Shown here piece by piece: positions 29,229 to 38,622 of a DNA stretch of 64,000 nt. The notes under the pieces were generated by a model that was not told the DNA's origin, searched no databases, and was given only the letters and a program-made list of their open reading frames with translations. Numbering within the stretch: position 1 is the first letter of the stretch; every line of letters starts with the position of its first letter. Made by a program: the position numbers and the translations under genes. This DNA is from CBDHFQ01 sp965262565 (GTDB lineage: Bacteria; Bacteroidota; Bacteroidia; J057). The stretch covers positions 545,764-609,763 of the forward strand of contig CBDHFQ010000005.1 of the NCBI GenBank assembly GCA_965262565.1, read 5' to 3'.

Positions 29229-29278
29229 GTGATCTCCCAAAAAAAGATAATTAAAGTTATAACATTTGTTGGGATCAC
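29229..29278. promoter_or_regulatory. Imperfect inverted repeat upstream of the SDR gene
   Basis: GTGATCTCCCAA at 29229-29240 and TTGGGATCAC at 29269-29278 pair over 10 bp with one bulged T, separated by 28 bp. The pair lies between the SLC13 gene end and the SDR start. It lacks a terminator-like T tail after the stem on either strand, so an operator is the alternative. Confidence 0.25.
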
Positions 29279-29283
29279 AAACG

Positions 29284-31017
29284 CTAAAAGGGGAAAAAAT
29301 AAGGCGTCAATAAAATGACTACGATTCCATATAAAATACTCAGAAATATTCCTCCCTTAAAGTAATCTGTGAAAGCATAGTTTCCCACAGAAAATACCAT
29401 TGTATTCGTTTGATAACCGATAGGTGTCAGAAAACTTGCACTTGCTGCATAAGCTATCGCCATAATGAAAGGCATGGGGTCTACTCCCAATTGTTGTGCA
29501 GTGGACCAGGCAATGGGAAACATGAGAGCAGCAGCAGCATTATTAGTGACGAGTTCCGTAACGATGACCGTCGTTATATATATTCCTGCCAAGGCTGCCA
29601 TAGGTGTATCTGTTCCTAATACTCCCAATATAAATCCGCCAATATCCTTATCTACTCCATAATTAGACATGGCAGCTGATAAGCCCAACGAACTTCCAAT
29701 CATTAACAATATATCGAGATTTAGATTGTTCCTCAAATTCTTCAACTTCAGATATCCCAATCCCAGATACAGAAACAATAATCCCACCATCACTTTAAAT
29801 AGCGACATCCATCCCATTGCGGCTAAGACAATGGCCAATAAAAAACTTCCTAAAATAATATTGCTTTCCTGTTGTGTGTAAGCTGCATTTGCTTCTACCG
29901 GAGAAACGAAAATAAAATTCCGACGCAAATTCCTGTGCTTTTCAAATTCTGTCCCTACGGCCAATACTAGATTATCTCCTGGATAGAGCGTCATGGCCCC
30001 TATTTTTCCTGAAAGCCGCTCTGTTCCACGCCTAATCGCTACAATTACGGCATCAAATTTAGTCCTAAACTGACTGTCTTTTACCCGTTGCCCTATAATC
30101 GGTGCATTATGCCGAATCACCACTTCCTGCAAATTGGACTTCAAAATATCATCAAATTTATCCAGAATTTTGAGGCCCTCGAACTTCCGCAATTCGTGAA
30201 TTTGATGTATGTCACCCGTAAAAACCAAGGAATCTCCCGAACGGATGCGTTCATAAGGAGTAACAGGAGAAATAAGGCCCTCTTTACGTACAATTTCCGC
30301 TAAAAACAGATGTTCCATGTTACGTAAGCCATTTTGCTCCACCGTTTTTCCTACCAGTTTGGAATCTGTAGCTACCTCCGCTTCGACAAAATAATCCGAA
30401 TTTTTATTGGTTTGCTTAATGCCGTGATCAGGCAGTATCCCCGGCAATATCCAGATAAGATATATGAGTCCTACAATAGCCAATGGCGCTCCTACATAAA
30501 AAAAGTCATAAAACTGCAGACCAGGAAGCTCCTTATCGATAACAAAACTATTGATGATCAAATTAGTAGACGTCCCAATTAACGTCAATACTCCTCCCAT
30601 GATAGATGCGTACGATAATGGAATCAACAATTTTGAAGGAGGATGCAGTTTATTATTTCGCACCACTCCCATTAAAGAAGCTACCACAGCTGTATTGTTC
30701 AGGTGGGAAGAAAGCAATAGGGAGAACGTAGAGAGCTTGAAAAAGGTAAATCGATGGTTCTTTCCTGAAAAAATCTGTTTGGATAGTTGAGGAACAAAAA
30801 CGGTTCGCTCTACCACAGAAGATACCTGCAACAATAGTAAAAGGGTAATCACGGTTTCATTGGAATAACATCTCAACAATTCTTCTGAGCTAACGAGTCC
30901 AGCGAATAAGCAAATCGATACAGCCCCTACAAATAATAAGGCCGTATTTAATCTACTACCAATGAGTAAAACAACTAATCCTGTTAAAATAGCTCCTATG
31001 AGAACATTTTCTACCAT
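29284..31017 (-). CDS. SLC13-family permease with RCK/TrkA-C domains
   Basis: This is an inner-membrane transporter of the DASS/SLC13 type, which usually moves dicarboxylates, sulfate or similar anions. The 577-residue protein has a membrane half (about 1-200), a central soluble region with two TrkA-C-like regulatory units (SKLVGKTVEQNGLRNMEHLF and GDSLVFTGDIHQIHELRKFE, then PGDNLVLAVGTEF), and a second membrane half from about 390. Family motifs include SHLNNTAVVASLMGVV, LTLIGTSTNLIINSF, VTNNAAAALMFPIAW and ASASFLTPIGYQTNTMVFSV, typical of the SNT-like anion and sodium sites. It diverges from the TonB-receptor gene and precedes the broken SDR. The anion is not predictable. Confidence 0.9.
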   Translation of the reverse strand: MVENVLIGAILTGLVVLLIGSRLNTALLFVGAVSICLFAGLVSSEELLRCYSNETVITLLLLLQVSSVVERTVFVPQLSKQIFSGKNHRFTFFKLSTFSLLLSSHLNNTAVVASLMGVVRNNKLHPPSKLLIPLSYASIMGGVLTLIGTSTNLIINSFVIDKELPGLQFYDFFYVGAPLAIVGLIYLIWILPGILPDHGIKQTNKNSDYFVEAEVATDSKLVGKTVEQNGLRNMEHLFLAEIVRKEGLISPVTPYERIRSGDSLVFTGDIHQIHELRKFEGLKILDKFDDILKSNLQEVVIRHNAPIIGQRVKDSQFRTKFDAVIVAIRRGTERLSGKIGAMTLYPGDNLVLAVGTEFEKHRNLRRNFIFVSPVEANAAYTQQESNIILGSFLLAIVLAAMGWMSLFKVMVGLLFLYLGLGYLKLKNLRNNLNLDILLMIGSSLGLSAAMSNYGVDKDIGGFILGVLGTDTPMAALAGIYITTVIVTELVTNNAAAALMFPIAWSTAQQLGVDPMPFIMAIAYAASASFLTPIGYQTNTMVFSVGNYAFTDYFKGGIFLSILYGIVVILLTPYFFPF

Positions 31018-31323
31018 GAATACTGTTAAGAGTTATTCCTTTTCACCGCTTATCTTATTCATTTACAATTGGGCACAAATCTAATAGGTCTATTAGGAGC
31101 TTTGCAATCCAAACATGTAGCGCTTATTACGGTTGGAGAATATTATTTGCAGCCATCTCATTCCTACTTTAGTACGTTTCACTGTTAACATTGGCACGTT
31201 TAATTACTTTATGCACACGTACAGTCGATCTTATGATATTTTACTGCAACCTGAGATAGGGGTAAAACATCATTGGTGCGTCTTAAAGATAAGATACTTT
31301 AATCACAACATGTCACGAACAGA
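31018..31323. other. Divergent promoter region, SLC13 permease and TonB receptor
   Basis: This 306-bp spacer must hold promoters for both directions. A short open stretch on the + strand from 31133 has no homology I recognise. Apart from a candidate promoter near its right end I see no defined element. Confidence 0.4.
31273..31302 (+). promoter_or_regulatory. Candidate promoter of the TonB-receptor gene
   Basis: TTG at 31273-31275 and TACTTTAA at 31295-31302 are spaced by 19 bp, a loose fit to the Bacteroidota -33/-7 pattern, and lie about 22 bp before the first ATG. The match is imperfect at the last position of the -7 element. Confidence 0.3.
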
Positions 31324-31341
31324 ATGAATTACTCACATTGT

Positions 31342-33708
31342 ATGAAAAAACGGCACTTTTTAATTTTCCTCCTGTTGTTGTTATGTTCCTCTTTCTTTTT
31401 ACCGTCTTTTGCTCAGGAAAAAGTAACGCTCAGTGGTTATATTAAGGATGCTTCCAATGGAGAGGAGTTAATTGCCGCATTGGTATATCTTGAAGAAATT
31501 AAAGCAGGAACTTATACCAATGAATACGGATTTTATTCTCTTTCCGTTCCTCCAGGAACTTACACTTTGATCATCAGATACACCAGCTTCAAAACGAAGA
31601 CTGAAACGGTGGACCTTCTGCAATCCTCTCAACTCACCATAGAATTAGACGCAGAAGAGTTAGAATTAGATGAAGTGATTATCGAAGCAGAAGCTAAAAA
31701 TGAGCAAGTCACCAGCATAGAAATGAGTACCAACAAACTCAGTGTACTGGAGATTCAGCGAATGCCTCAACTTCTGGGAGAAGTCGATATTATTCGCAGT
31801 ATTTTATTGCTTCCCGGAATTAGTTCTGTAGGAGAAGGTGCTACAGGTTATAACGCCAGAGGAGGAAATGTAGATCAGAACCTTATTTTGCTCGATGAGG
31901 CGCCCGTCTACAATTCATCTCATTTATTTGGATTTTTCTCTGTGTTCAATGCGGATGCCCTGAAGGATTTAAAAATTTATAAAGGCGGGATTCCAGCTAA
32001 ATACGGTGGTCGATTATCTTCTGTCCTGGATGTGAGACAAAAAGAAGGGAATGATAAGCGATTTGCTATGAAAGGAGGAATAGGCGCATTATCCAGCAGG
32101 CTTACGCTAGAGGGCCCTATCGCCAAAGAAAAGGCCAGTTTTATGGTGGCGGGAAGAAGATCTTATTTGGACCTCTTTCTCAGACTTAGCTCTGACAGTA
32201 CCATCAATTCCAATCAGGTGTATTTCTTCGATGTCAATGGGAAAGTGAATTGGAGAATAGGAGATAAAGATAGAATTTATTTGTCAGCATATACTGGTGA
32301 CGATGTGTTTGGCTTCCAGAATGAATTTGAAGCTGCCTGGGGAAATCAAACAGCTACCCTAAGATGGAACCACCTATTTAGTGATAAACTTTTTTCAAAC
32401 TTCACCGCCCTTTACAGCAATTACAGATATAGATTAGGAGTTCCTGACGAGCCAGAAAACTCTGACCCTTTCAGATGGACCTCCCGTATTATCAGCCAAC
32501 AATTAAAAGCAGATCTGGGCTACTTTATTAATCCAGAACTTTCATTGAACTTTGGAGGAAGCGTCATTTTCTACACTTTCAAGCCCGGCCAAGTAGATTT
32601 TCTCGGGGACCAGCCCAATTTCAATGACTTTGAAATAGACGAAGAACACGCCAGAGAATCTGGATTATACCTCGAATTGGAAAAGAAATTTGGAAATCGA
32701 CTTACTGTACAGGCAGGAATGAGATATTCTTCTTTTCAGAATATTGGAGAAGGCATTGTATTTCAATATGAAGAAGGAATGCCGCTGGAAGTACGCAATA
32801 TAACTGATACCTTACAATTTGATGATGGAGAGTTGATCAGGAGTTTTGATGGATGGGAACCTCGATTGGCTGTTAATTACACCTTGGATGATAGACAATC
32901 TTTCAAATTCAGCTACAATCGAATGAGACAATATATTCACTTGGTTTCTAATACAACTTCAGCTACTCCGTTGGATGTATGGAAGCCTAGTGGAACGTAT
33001 GTAGAACCCGCCACCGTGAATCAATGGGCCGTAGGGTATTTTCGCAACTTCTTTAATAATACTTATGAAACATCCATTGAACTGTATTATAAAAAATACG
33101 AGGATGTACTGGATTATAGAGATGGTGCGCAATTATTATTCAACCGGCAAGTAGAAACAGAGTTCCTTTCTGGCGAAGGTCAGGCCTATGGAGCTGAATT
33201 CCTGATCAGAAAGCAGGAAGGCCGTTGGACAGGCTGGTTTGCTTACACATTGTCCCGATCAGAAAGAACGATCCCGGAAATTAATAATGGGGAGGCTTTT
33301 CCAAATAATTACGATAAGACCCATGATCTTTCTTTGGTAGGAAGCTATAGTATTAATAACCGTTGGGATGTATCGGCTAATCTTGTTTACTCTACGGGAA
33401 GACCTATCACTTATCCCGATGGTAGATATACGTTTAATGGTATTACTGTTCCTAATTACAGCAATAGAAATGGTGCGCGTACTCCCGCTTATCATCGATT
33501 AGATCTTTCAGCAAATTATATACTGACTAAAGGGGAGAAGAGGTGGGAAAGTAGCCTCAGTTTCGGTGTGTATAATGTGTATGGACGTCGTAATGCGTTC
33601 TCCGTTTTCTTCCAGCAAAATGAAGATGATCCCACGATAACTGAAGCGGTACAACTTTCCATTTTTGCTATTCCCATCCCCTATATCACCTATAATTTTA
33701 ACTTTTAA
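31342..33708 (+). CDS. TonB-dependent receptor with carboxypeptidase-like domain
   Basis: This is an outer-membrane receptor, 788 residues from the ATG at 31342; ATG 31324 would add six residues before the signal MKKRHFLIFLLLLLCSSF. After cleavage near SFAQ there is a carboxypeptidase regulatory-like domain (VTLSGYIKDASNGEELIAAL), then a plug (RGGNVDQNLILLDEAPVYN, LKIYKGGIPAKYGGRLSSVL) and a 22-strand-type barrel ending IPIPYITYNFNF with a terminal Phe. The next gene begins 13 bp downstream and encodes a DUF4249 lipoprotein, a pairing common in Bacteroidota. The ligand is unknown; no siderophore or glycan gene is adjacent. Confidence 0.92.
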   Translation: MKKRHFLIFLLLLLCSSFFLPSFAQEKVTLSGYIKDASNGEELIAALVYLEEIKAGTYTNEYGFYSLSVPPGTYTLIIRYTSFKTKTETVDLLQSSQLTIELDAEELELDEVIIEAEAKNEQVTSIEMSTNKLSVLEIQRMPQLLGEVDIIRSILLLPGISSVGEGATGYNARGGNVDQNLILLDEAPVYNSSHLFGFFSVFNADALKDLKIYKGGIPAKYGGRLSSVLDVRQKEGNDKRFAMKGGIGALSSRLTLEGPIAKEKASFMVAGRRSYLDLFLRLSSDSTINSNQVYFFDVNGKVNWRIGDKDRIYLSAYTGDDVFGFQNEFEAAWGNQTATLRWNHLFSDKLFSNFTALYSNYRYRLGVPDEPENSDPFRWTSRIISQQLKADLGYFINPELSLNFGGSVIFYTFKPGQVDFLGDQPNFNDFEIDEEHARESGLYLELEKKFGNRLTVQAGMRYSSFQNIGEGIVFQYEEGMPLEVRNITDTLQFDDGELIRSFDGWEPRLAVNYTLDDRQSFKFSYNRMRQYIHLVSNTTSATPLDVWKPSGTYVEPATVNQWAVGYFRNFFNNTYETSIELYYKKYEDVLDYRDGAQLLFNRQVETEFLSGEGQAYGAEFLIRKQEGRWTGWFAYTLSRSERTIPEINNGEAFPNNYDKTHDLSLVGSYSINNRWDVSANLVYSTGRPITYPDGRYTFNGITVPNYSNRNGARTPAYHRLDLSANYILTKGEKRWESSLSFGVYNVYGRRNAFSVFFQQNEDDPTITEAVQLSIFAIPIPYITYNFNF

Positions 33709-33720
33709 TCTTGCATACCA

Positions 33721-34581
33721 ATGAATAATACACATAAATCACTTAGAAATACTGTTGCTTTATTTGGAACGCTCTTATTAATCTGTTCATGTGAGGATGT
33801 GATTGTGGTTGATGTAGAGGATCGCGACCCACAATTAGTCGTGGAAGGAAGGATTACAGACAGGCCCGGTATACAGGAGGTCATTTTAACTCAAAGTGCT
33901 CCTTATTTTTCTCAAGCAGCCCCTCCGCCACAATCAAATGCCACGGTCATTATTAGCGAATTAGGGGGTGTTTCTGATACGCTGGTGGAATCTCCGGCAG
34001 GAAGCGGTATCTATCAGACAAATAAGGTAGGAGAGGTAGGAACATTTTACCAACTTGATATTATTACCCCTAATGGGAGTCATTATCGATCTACTCCTGA
34101 ATTATTATCCGAAGTGCCTCCTATAGATTCCATTAAGATTGAGATTGAGGAAGATGAGATCAATGAGGAAGACCCTGATTTTGTGGTGTATCTCTCCTCT
34201 ACAGATATCCCTGACCAACGAAATTTTTACCAATGGAAAACCTTCGTCAATGGAGAATTGCAAGACGATCCTGAAGAACTGGCTTTTGCTAATGACGAAT
34301 TTTTAGATGGAAATTCCGTGCGAAACTTTGAAGTGAACAGAGGGGAATTTCAGGTGGGAGATACGGTCGTTGTAGAACAATTTTCGATCACTGAAGATGC
34401 TTTTGATTTCTTGACCTTGCTGTTTGATCAAACAGCCTTTAGAGGCTCCATTTTTGATACTCCTCCGGCTCCGATAGAGGGAAATGTAACGAATATTAAT
34501 GATCCTGAAGATAAGGCATTAGGATATTTTATGGCTTCCGGGGCGACAAGTATAGAAGAGATTATTGAGGAGCAGGATTAG
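33721..34581 (+). CDS. DUF4249-family lipoprotein
   Basis: The 286-residue product has a lipoprotein signal with Cys24 (LLLICSC) followed by an acidic start EDVIVVDVEDRDPQLVVEG, the recognisable beginning of DUF4249 proteins. The remainder is beta-rich, with IQEVILTQSAPYFSQAAPPP and a C-terminal part ending GYFMASGATSIEEI. DUF4249 genes commonly follow a TonB-dependent receptor of the type found 13 bp upstream, and the two are thought to act together at the outer membrane, by analogy with SusC/SusD. No biochemical function is known for the family. Confidence 0.88.
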   Translation: MNNTHKSLRNTVALFGTLLLICSCEDVIVVDVEDRDPQLVVEGRITDRPGIQEVILTQSAPYFSQAAPPPQSNATVIISELGGVSDTLVESPAGSGIYQTNKVGEVGTFYQLDIITPNGSHYRSTPELLSEVPPIDSIKIEIEEDEINEEDPDFVVYLSSTDIPDQRNFYQWKTFVNGELQDDPEELAFANDEFLDGNSVRNFEVNRGEFQVGDTVVVEQFSITEDAFDFLTLLFDQTAFRGSIFDTPPAPIEGNVTNINDPEDKALGYFMASGATSIEEIIEEQD

Positions 34582-34669
34582 TTTTCCCTTTTGGTATATC
34601 AGTAATGAAATATCCTTGATAAGCCAGGTTTAAAACATCTGGCTTGTTAGGGATAAACTTAACCCACAC

Positions 34670-37021
34670 TTACCTGCTCGCCTTAATAAACTTAGCGGAT
34701 GCTGGTTGGGACAATCCTTTCACTTGCACGATATATACTCCATCAGGCCAGTCCTGAATATTTACATTGAAAGTACCCGTAGATCCTCTTTTGACCATCA
34801 TTTGTTGGCCCTCCGCGGAAAAGATGTATACTTCTATCTGATCATTAGCTCTTCCTTCGATCGATACATTGATATTCTCATAGGCAGGATTAGGAAATAC
34901 AGTTAATCTTCCATACACACTTACCTCTTTTCCGGAGAGTTGTAACTGGTAGACATTACTATAATCTACCCTTCCGTCAATGTCTGTCTGTTTTATCCTG
35001 TAGAAGATAGAAGATTGTTCCTGGAGACCCAGTCCTTTATCGTAAAACTGATATTCTGAAACAATATCTGAATTTCCTGCAGCTTCTACTTTTCCGATCG
35101 ATTGAAATATAACTTGATCAAAAGAACGCTCAATTTGATAATAATCGCTATTCGTTTCTTTAGAAGTAGCCCAATAAATGTCAGCATCCCCATCTTCCAT
35201 GCTTACGACAAACGCTAACCATTCTACGGGAAGCACCCCTCCACAAGCGGAAAAATCACTTGAATTTGTATAACTACTTCCAGGAGAGGCATATCCACTA
35301 CTAAAGCCGGTCACAAGGCCTGAAGAAGAATATCCCGCTCCGTCCAGCCTTCCATCATTATTCCCGTCATCAAAGCCTGCTTCCACCGCATCGGCGCACC
35401 CATCCCCATCACTATCAAATTCCACAAAATCCAGATTGCTATCCCCATCTGAATCATGGATAAAATAATCTATAACGCCATCTGCATCCGTATCTACAGA
35501 GGCAGCTAAACCATTGGCATTAATGGTTCCGCTCAGCCTTCCTGAACTATGAGCAGCTCCTGATCCAGATTCTTCGGCATCATAGATTCCATCATTATCC
35601 GAATCCAGGTCTTGATAATCAGGAACTCCATCTCCATCCGAATCAATATCATTTTCTGCTGCAGAAACAAATGTGGTAAAGCTAGTAATAATACAAGGAT
35701 CGAAGTAAAGAGAAGATTCTCTGTTAGTTGTTCCTGTAGGAGAATAAATAATGGATCGATGATGAATAGTTGAAGTATTCCTTTTATTGAAATAGGCCAT
35801 TACTGAAGTAATACTTGGATTTATTCCTACGTAATCATTTCCTGTGCTTTTAAATAAATCAAAGGTATCTCCACTAATATAATTTAATTCGGTATTCGAC
35901 TCAAGCCCTACAAAATCCAAATCGTTCATCAATATTCCCTCTCGAGATCCATCAATATCCAAGATGGCCCCACCAATAAAATTCAGGGCAGTATCCGTCG
36001 AAGTGTTTGCTTTAACAAATCGAATTGACAAATCTACGTAGCCCGAATCTACATTAGAAACTCTAATCCATGGCTGTATAGCTCCATCTTCTCCCCGATT
36101 TTCTCTATCCATATCGTCTAGCGTAGCATTAACCAAAGTGTCTATCTCTATCAGCGCATCTATTCCAGTTAATATATCACTATAACGATAGACAGCTCCC
36201 TGAGATAGAGCTGTTCCACTTTCTAGTTGTTCATTTTCAAAATGCATAGTACCTGCACTACAATTATTGATATCATAGCCTATTAGTTCAATTAAATCTG
36301 GGATTCCATCATTATCATCATCTAAATCATCCACATCACTTACCCCATCTCCATCAATATCGGAAGCACAGGTGTAAGTGGTATCGAAAGAGATTACCAC
36401 AGCATCCAGATTATAGTCTTCTATATTATTACTTGCTACCCCATTGGATACGGTAGTACCACTAAGTGTAGAAAATGTCTCTTTATCAAATCTGATGTAT
36501 CTTGTATTAACTCCTGCAATGATATCAACAGACGATATAGAAGTCGATGAAGTGGAAATGGTAGTGTTATAATAATAATCTGTTCCGTTAGAAGATTCAC
36601 TGATCATCATATAAGCCGTCGAACTTGATCTTCTTGCTCCCCAATGTACGGTATAAGTCTCCCCTGCAGCCACCATTGTGTCTAAGGTAAGCGCAATGAC
36701 ACTTGTTCCAGAATAAATTTCCGCAGAAGAACCATCTGGAGCACCTAGCGCATTAGTTGCATTACCTACCGAGTTGTTCGATTGAGCAATAGCATATCGC
36801 TGAATATTAGAATCAGCTACAGGAAAACCTGAATTACAGCTACATCCAGCTTCATCAATCATTCCATCACTGTCATCATCAATTCCATTTCCACAAATTT
36901 CTGTCGAGGATATATTGAAAAATAAAAGTAAAGATGCCAATCCCAGAGCAACTCCTCCAGCCCCCAATAATCTTCTGAATATTACCTTTTGACTTACCTT
37001 AGGTTCTAATTTATTTCTCAT
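34670..37021 (-). CDS. T9SS-secreted thrombospondin type 3 repeat protein
   Basis: The 783-residue protein is predicted to be exported by Sec and then secreted or surface-anchored by the type IX system. An N-terminal hydrophobic segment (about 22-38) precedes an acidic EICGNGIDDDSDGMIDEAG. A beta-sandwich of about 70-200 is followed by calcium-binding thrombospondin type 3 repeats (DIDGDGVSDVDDLDDDNDG, DSDGDGVPDYQDLDSDNDG, DSDGDGCADAVEAGF), and the last 85 residues are a T9SS type A tail (LTVFPNPAYENINVSIEG, DGVYIVQVKG). The repeats suggest a rigid calcium-stabilised adhesin or matrix protein. It has no enzymatic motif that I recognise and is convergent with the DUF4249 gene. Confidence 0.85.
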   Translation of the reverse strand: MRNKLEPKVSQKVIFRRLLGAGGVALGLASLLLFFNISSTEICGNGIDDDSDGMIDEAGCSCNSGFPVADSNIQRYAIAQSNNSVGNATNALGAPDGSSAEIYSGTSVIALTLDTMVAAGETYTVHWGARRSSSTAYMMISESSNGTDYYYNTTISTSSTSISSVDIIAGVNTRYIRFDKETFSTLSGTTVSNGVASNNIEDYNLDAVVISFDTTYTCASDIDGDGVSDVDDLDDDNDGIPDLIELIGYDINNCSAGTMHFENEQLESGTALSQGAVYRYSDILTGIDALIEIDTLVNATLDDMDRENRGEDGAIQPWIRVSNVDSGYVDLSIRFVKANTSTDTALNFIGGAILDIDGSREGILMNDLDFVGLESNTELNYISGDTFDLFKSTGNDYVGINPSITSVMAYFNKRNTSTIHHRSIIYSPTGTTNRESSLYFDPCIITSFTTFVSAAENDIDSDGDGVPDYQDLDSDNDGIYDAEESGSGAAHSSGRLSGTINANGLAASVDTDADGVIDYFIHDSDGDSNLDFVEFDSDGDGCADAVEAGFDDGNNDGRLDGAGYSSSGLVTGFSSGYASPGSSYTNSSDFSACGGVLPVEWLAFVVSMEDGDADIYWATSKETNSDYYQIERSFDQVIFQSIGKVEAAGNSDIVSEYQFYDKGLGLQEQSSIFYRIKQTDIDGRVDYSNVYQLQLSGKEVSVYGRLTVFPNPAYENINVSIEGRANDQIEVYIFSAEGQQMMVKRGSTGTFNVNIQDWPDGVYIVQVKGLSQPASAKFIKASR

Positions 37022-37466
37022 AGTTTACCTTGGCATTGGTTATTTTTCTATTTTACTCCCCCCATTCGTATTCCAAATCTCATTTTCTTCCTTAACTCTA
37101 TATCAGCAGGCCATTTTACTATCCTTATTCATCACCATATCCCATAACATATGCGTTACCATTATGGGATGTCTTTAAATATGTTTCAATTTTACATAAT
37201 AATCATTTATCGTAAATGACATTTTATAAATTAATATTACTAAAGAAATAAATTTGCCGAATTACTTAACCATTGGAGAGACTGCCTTTACCTGTTAGAT
37301 CCAATATCCCCTCACTTTAGAATGATTCAGCCAAAAGCAATCTTCTTATGAAATACTCAAAAAATTACTCGTCCATTTTTCGGTTGCTACAAGACTCCTA
37401 TATTGAGTTAATTGCCAAGGTGAAAAGAAGATGATCTTTTTAGTGAGACCTAAGATTTGTAGACAA
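37022..37466. other. Divergent spacer between the T9SS gene and ada
   Basis: About 440 bp with promoters expected for both genes. It includes a 9-bp inverted repeat at 37139-37170 and a possible 28-codon leader-like ORF at 37348-37434 on the + strand (no recognisable homology). The leader ORF is not called as a gene. Confidence 0.35.
37139..37170. promoter_or_regulatory. 9-bp inverted repeat upstream of the T9SS gene
   Basis: ATCCCATAA and TTATGGGAT are a perfect inverted repeat around a 14-bp spacer, about 120 bp upstream of the T9SS gene and 300 bp upstream of ada. It has no terminator T tract, so an operator for either gene is possible. Confidence 0.3.
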
Positions 37467-38540
37467 ATGCAAGTAAAAGACCCTGAGAAAATTGATCAAT
37501 ACTACCAAGCCCTATTAGACAGAGATGAACGCTTTGTGGGAACGTTTTACGTAGGAGTAAAAACCACGTCTATTTTTTGTATTGCTAGTTGCCGTGCCAG
37601 AAAGCCTAAACCAGAAAATGTCACCTTTTATACGGATGTGAAGACAGCTCTCGATCACGGGTTTAGGCCTTGCAAAATATGTAAACCTACTGAACACGCC
37701 CACCAAGCACCTGAAGAAGTGTTAAGTGCGCTTCAACTGCTGAAGAAAAAACCCAAAGAAAAAATCACCGATGAATGCCTGAAAGCCCACGAAATCAGCC
37801 CTGAACTAGTGAGGAGATGGTTCAATAAACACTATGGAATGACTTTTCACGCTTACCAGCGTATGCTGAGAATTAATACTGCTTACCAGGAATTGCAACA
37901 GGGAAAAAATGCCACTCAAACAGCCTATGACAATGGCTATGATTCATTAAGTGGCTTCGGTTACACCTACAAGAAAATCATGGGTCAATCTCCCTCGAAA
38001 AGTAAAGATACGACAACCATCGTGATGAGTAGACTGACTACGCCTATAGGTCCTATGTTTGTATGTGCCACTTCAAAAGGGATTTGCCTGCTGGAGTTTG
38101 TGGATAGAAAAATGCTGGAAACTGAATTCAGCGATCTCCAACGTCGCCTTCAAGCCCCTATCATTATTGGAGAAAACTCACACATCCAGCAACTTAAACA
38201 GGAGCTTAGTGAATACTTCATTGGCACGAGAAAACAATTTAATGCCCCTCTTCATACGCCTACTACTCCTTTCCGACAACGAGTGTGGGATGCCTTATTA
38301 GAGATCCCCTATGGAGAGACGCGCTCTTACCAAGAACAAGCAGTGTTTATAGATAATCCTCAAGCCGTTCGGGCAGTAGCAGCAGCAAATGGACACAACA
38401 GAGTCGCTATTGTGATTCCCTGTCATAGAGTGATAGGGAAAAATGGGAAATTAACGGGTTATGCTGGAGGATTGGAACGAAAGCGATGGTTGTTGGATCA
38501 CGAAAGCAAGCACCTAAATCAATTGCTATATAAAAGTTAA
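37467..38540 (+). CDS. ada: Ada: methylated-DNA methyltransferase and adaptive-response activator
   Basis: This bifunctional protein removes methyl groups from O6-methylguanine and from methylphosphotriesters in DNA, and on methylation activates its own regulon. From the ATG at 37467 it has 357 residues; the frame extends to 37431 (MIFLVRPK), a less likely start. The N-terminal Ada zinc domain carries all four Cys (FCIASC then CKIC). An AraC-type HTH follows (RRWFNKHYGMTFHAYQRMLR, NATQTAYDNGYDSLSGFGYT), and the C-terminal methyltransferase has IPYGETRSYQEQA and the catalytic PCHRVIGKNG with LTGYAGGLERKRWLL. All key residues are present. The gene stands alone, as expected for an alkylation-response protein. 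Confidence 0.95.
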   Translation: MQVKDPEKIDQYYQALLDRDERFVGTFYVGVKTTSIFCIASCRARKPKPENVTFYTDVKTALDHGFRPCKICKPTEHAHQAPEEVLSALQLLKKKPKEKITDECLKAHEISPELVRRWFNKHYGMTFHAYQRMLRINTAYQELQQGKNATQTAYDNGYDSLSGFGYTYKKIMGQSPSKSKDTTTIVMSRLTTPIGPMFVCATSKGICLLEFVDRKMLETEFSDLQRRLQAPIIIGENSHIQQLKQELSEYFIGTRKQFNAPLHTPTTPFRQRVWDALLEIPYGETRSYQEQAVFIDNPQAVRAVAAANGHNRVAIVIPCHRVIGKNGKLTGYAGGLERKRWLLDHESKHLNQLLYKS

Positions 38541-38622
38541 TCCTACGTTTACTTTCGACACTTCCAAAAATCCGAATAAAAGTAGTATTTTTCGCCAGAT
38601 CTGATTAGCTAATTCTACCTAC

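Noticed and set aside
31133..31327. 64-codon ORF in the divergent SLC13/TonB-receptor spacer
   Set aside because: It overlaps the candidate promoter and receptor start and has no homology that I can see; treated as a spurious frame.
34621..34645. 7-bp hairpin AAGCCAG / CTGGCTT after the DUF4249 gene
   Set aside because: No T tract follows on either strand and the stem is short, so it was not called as a terminator.
37348..37434. 28-codon leader-like ORF before ada
   Set aside because: Too short, no homology, no attenuator-like structure seen; most likely chance.
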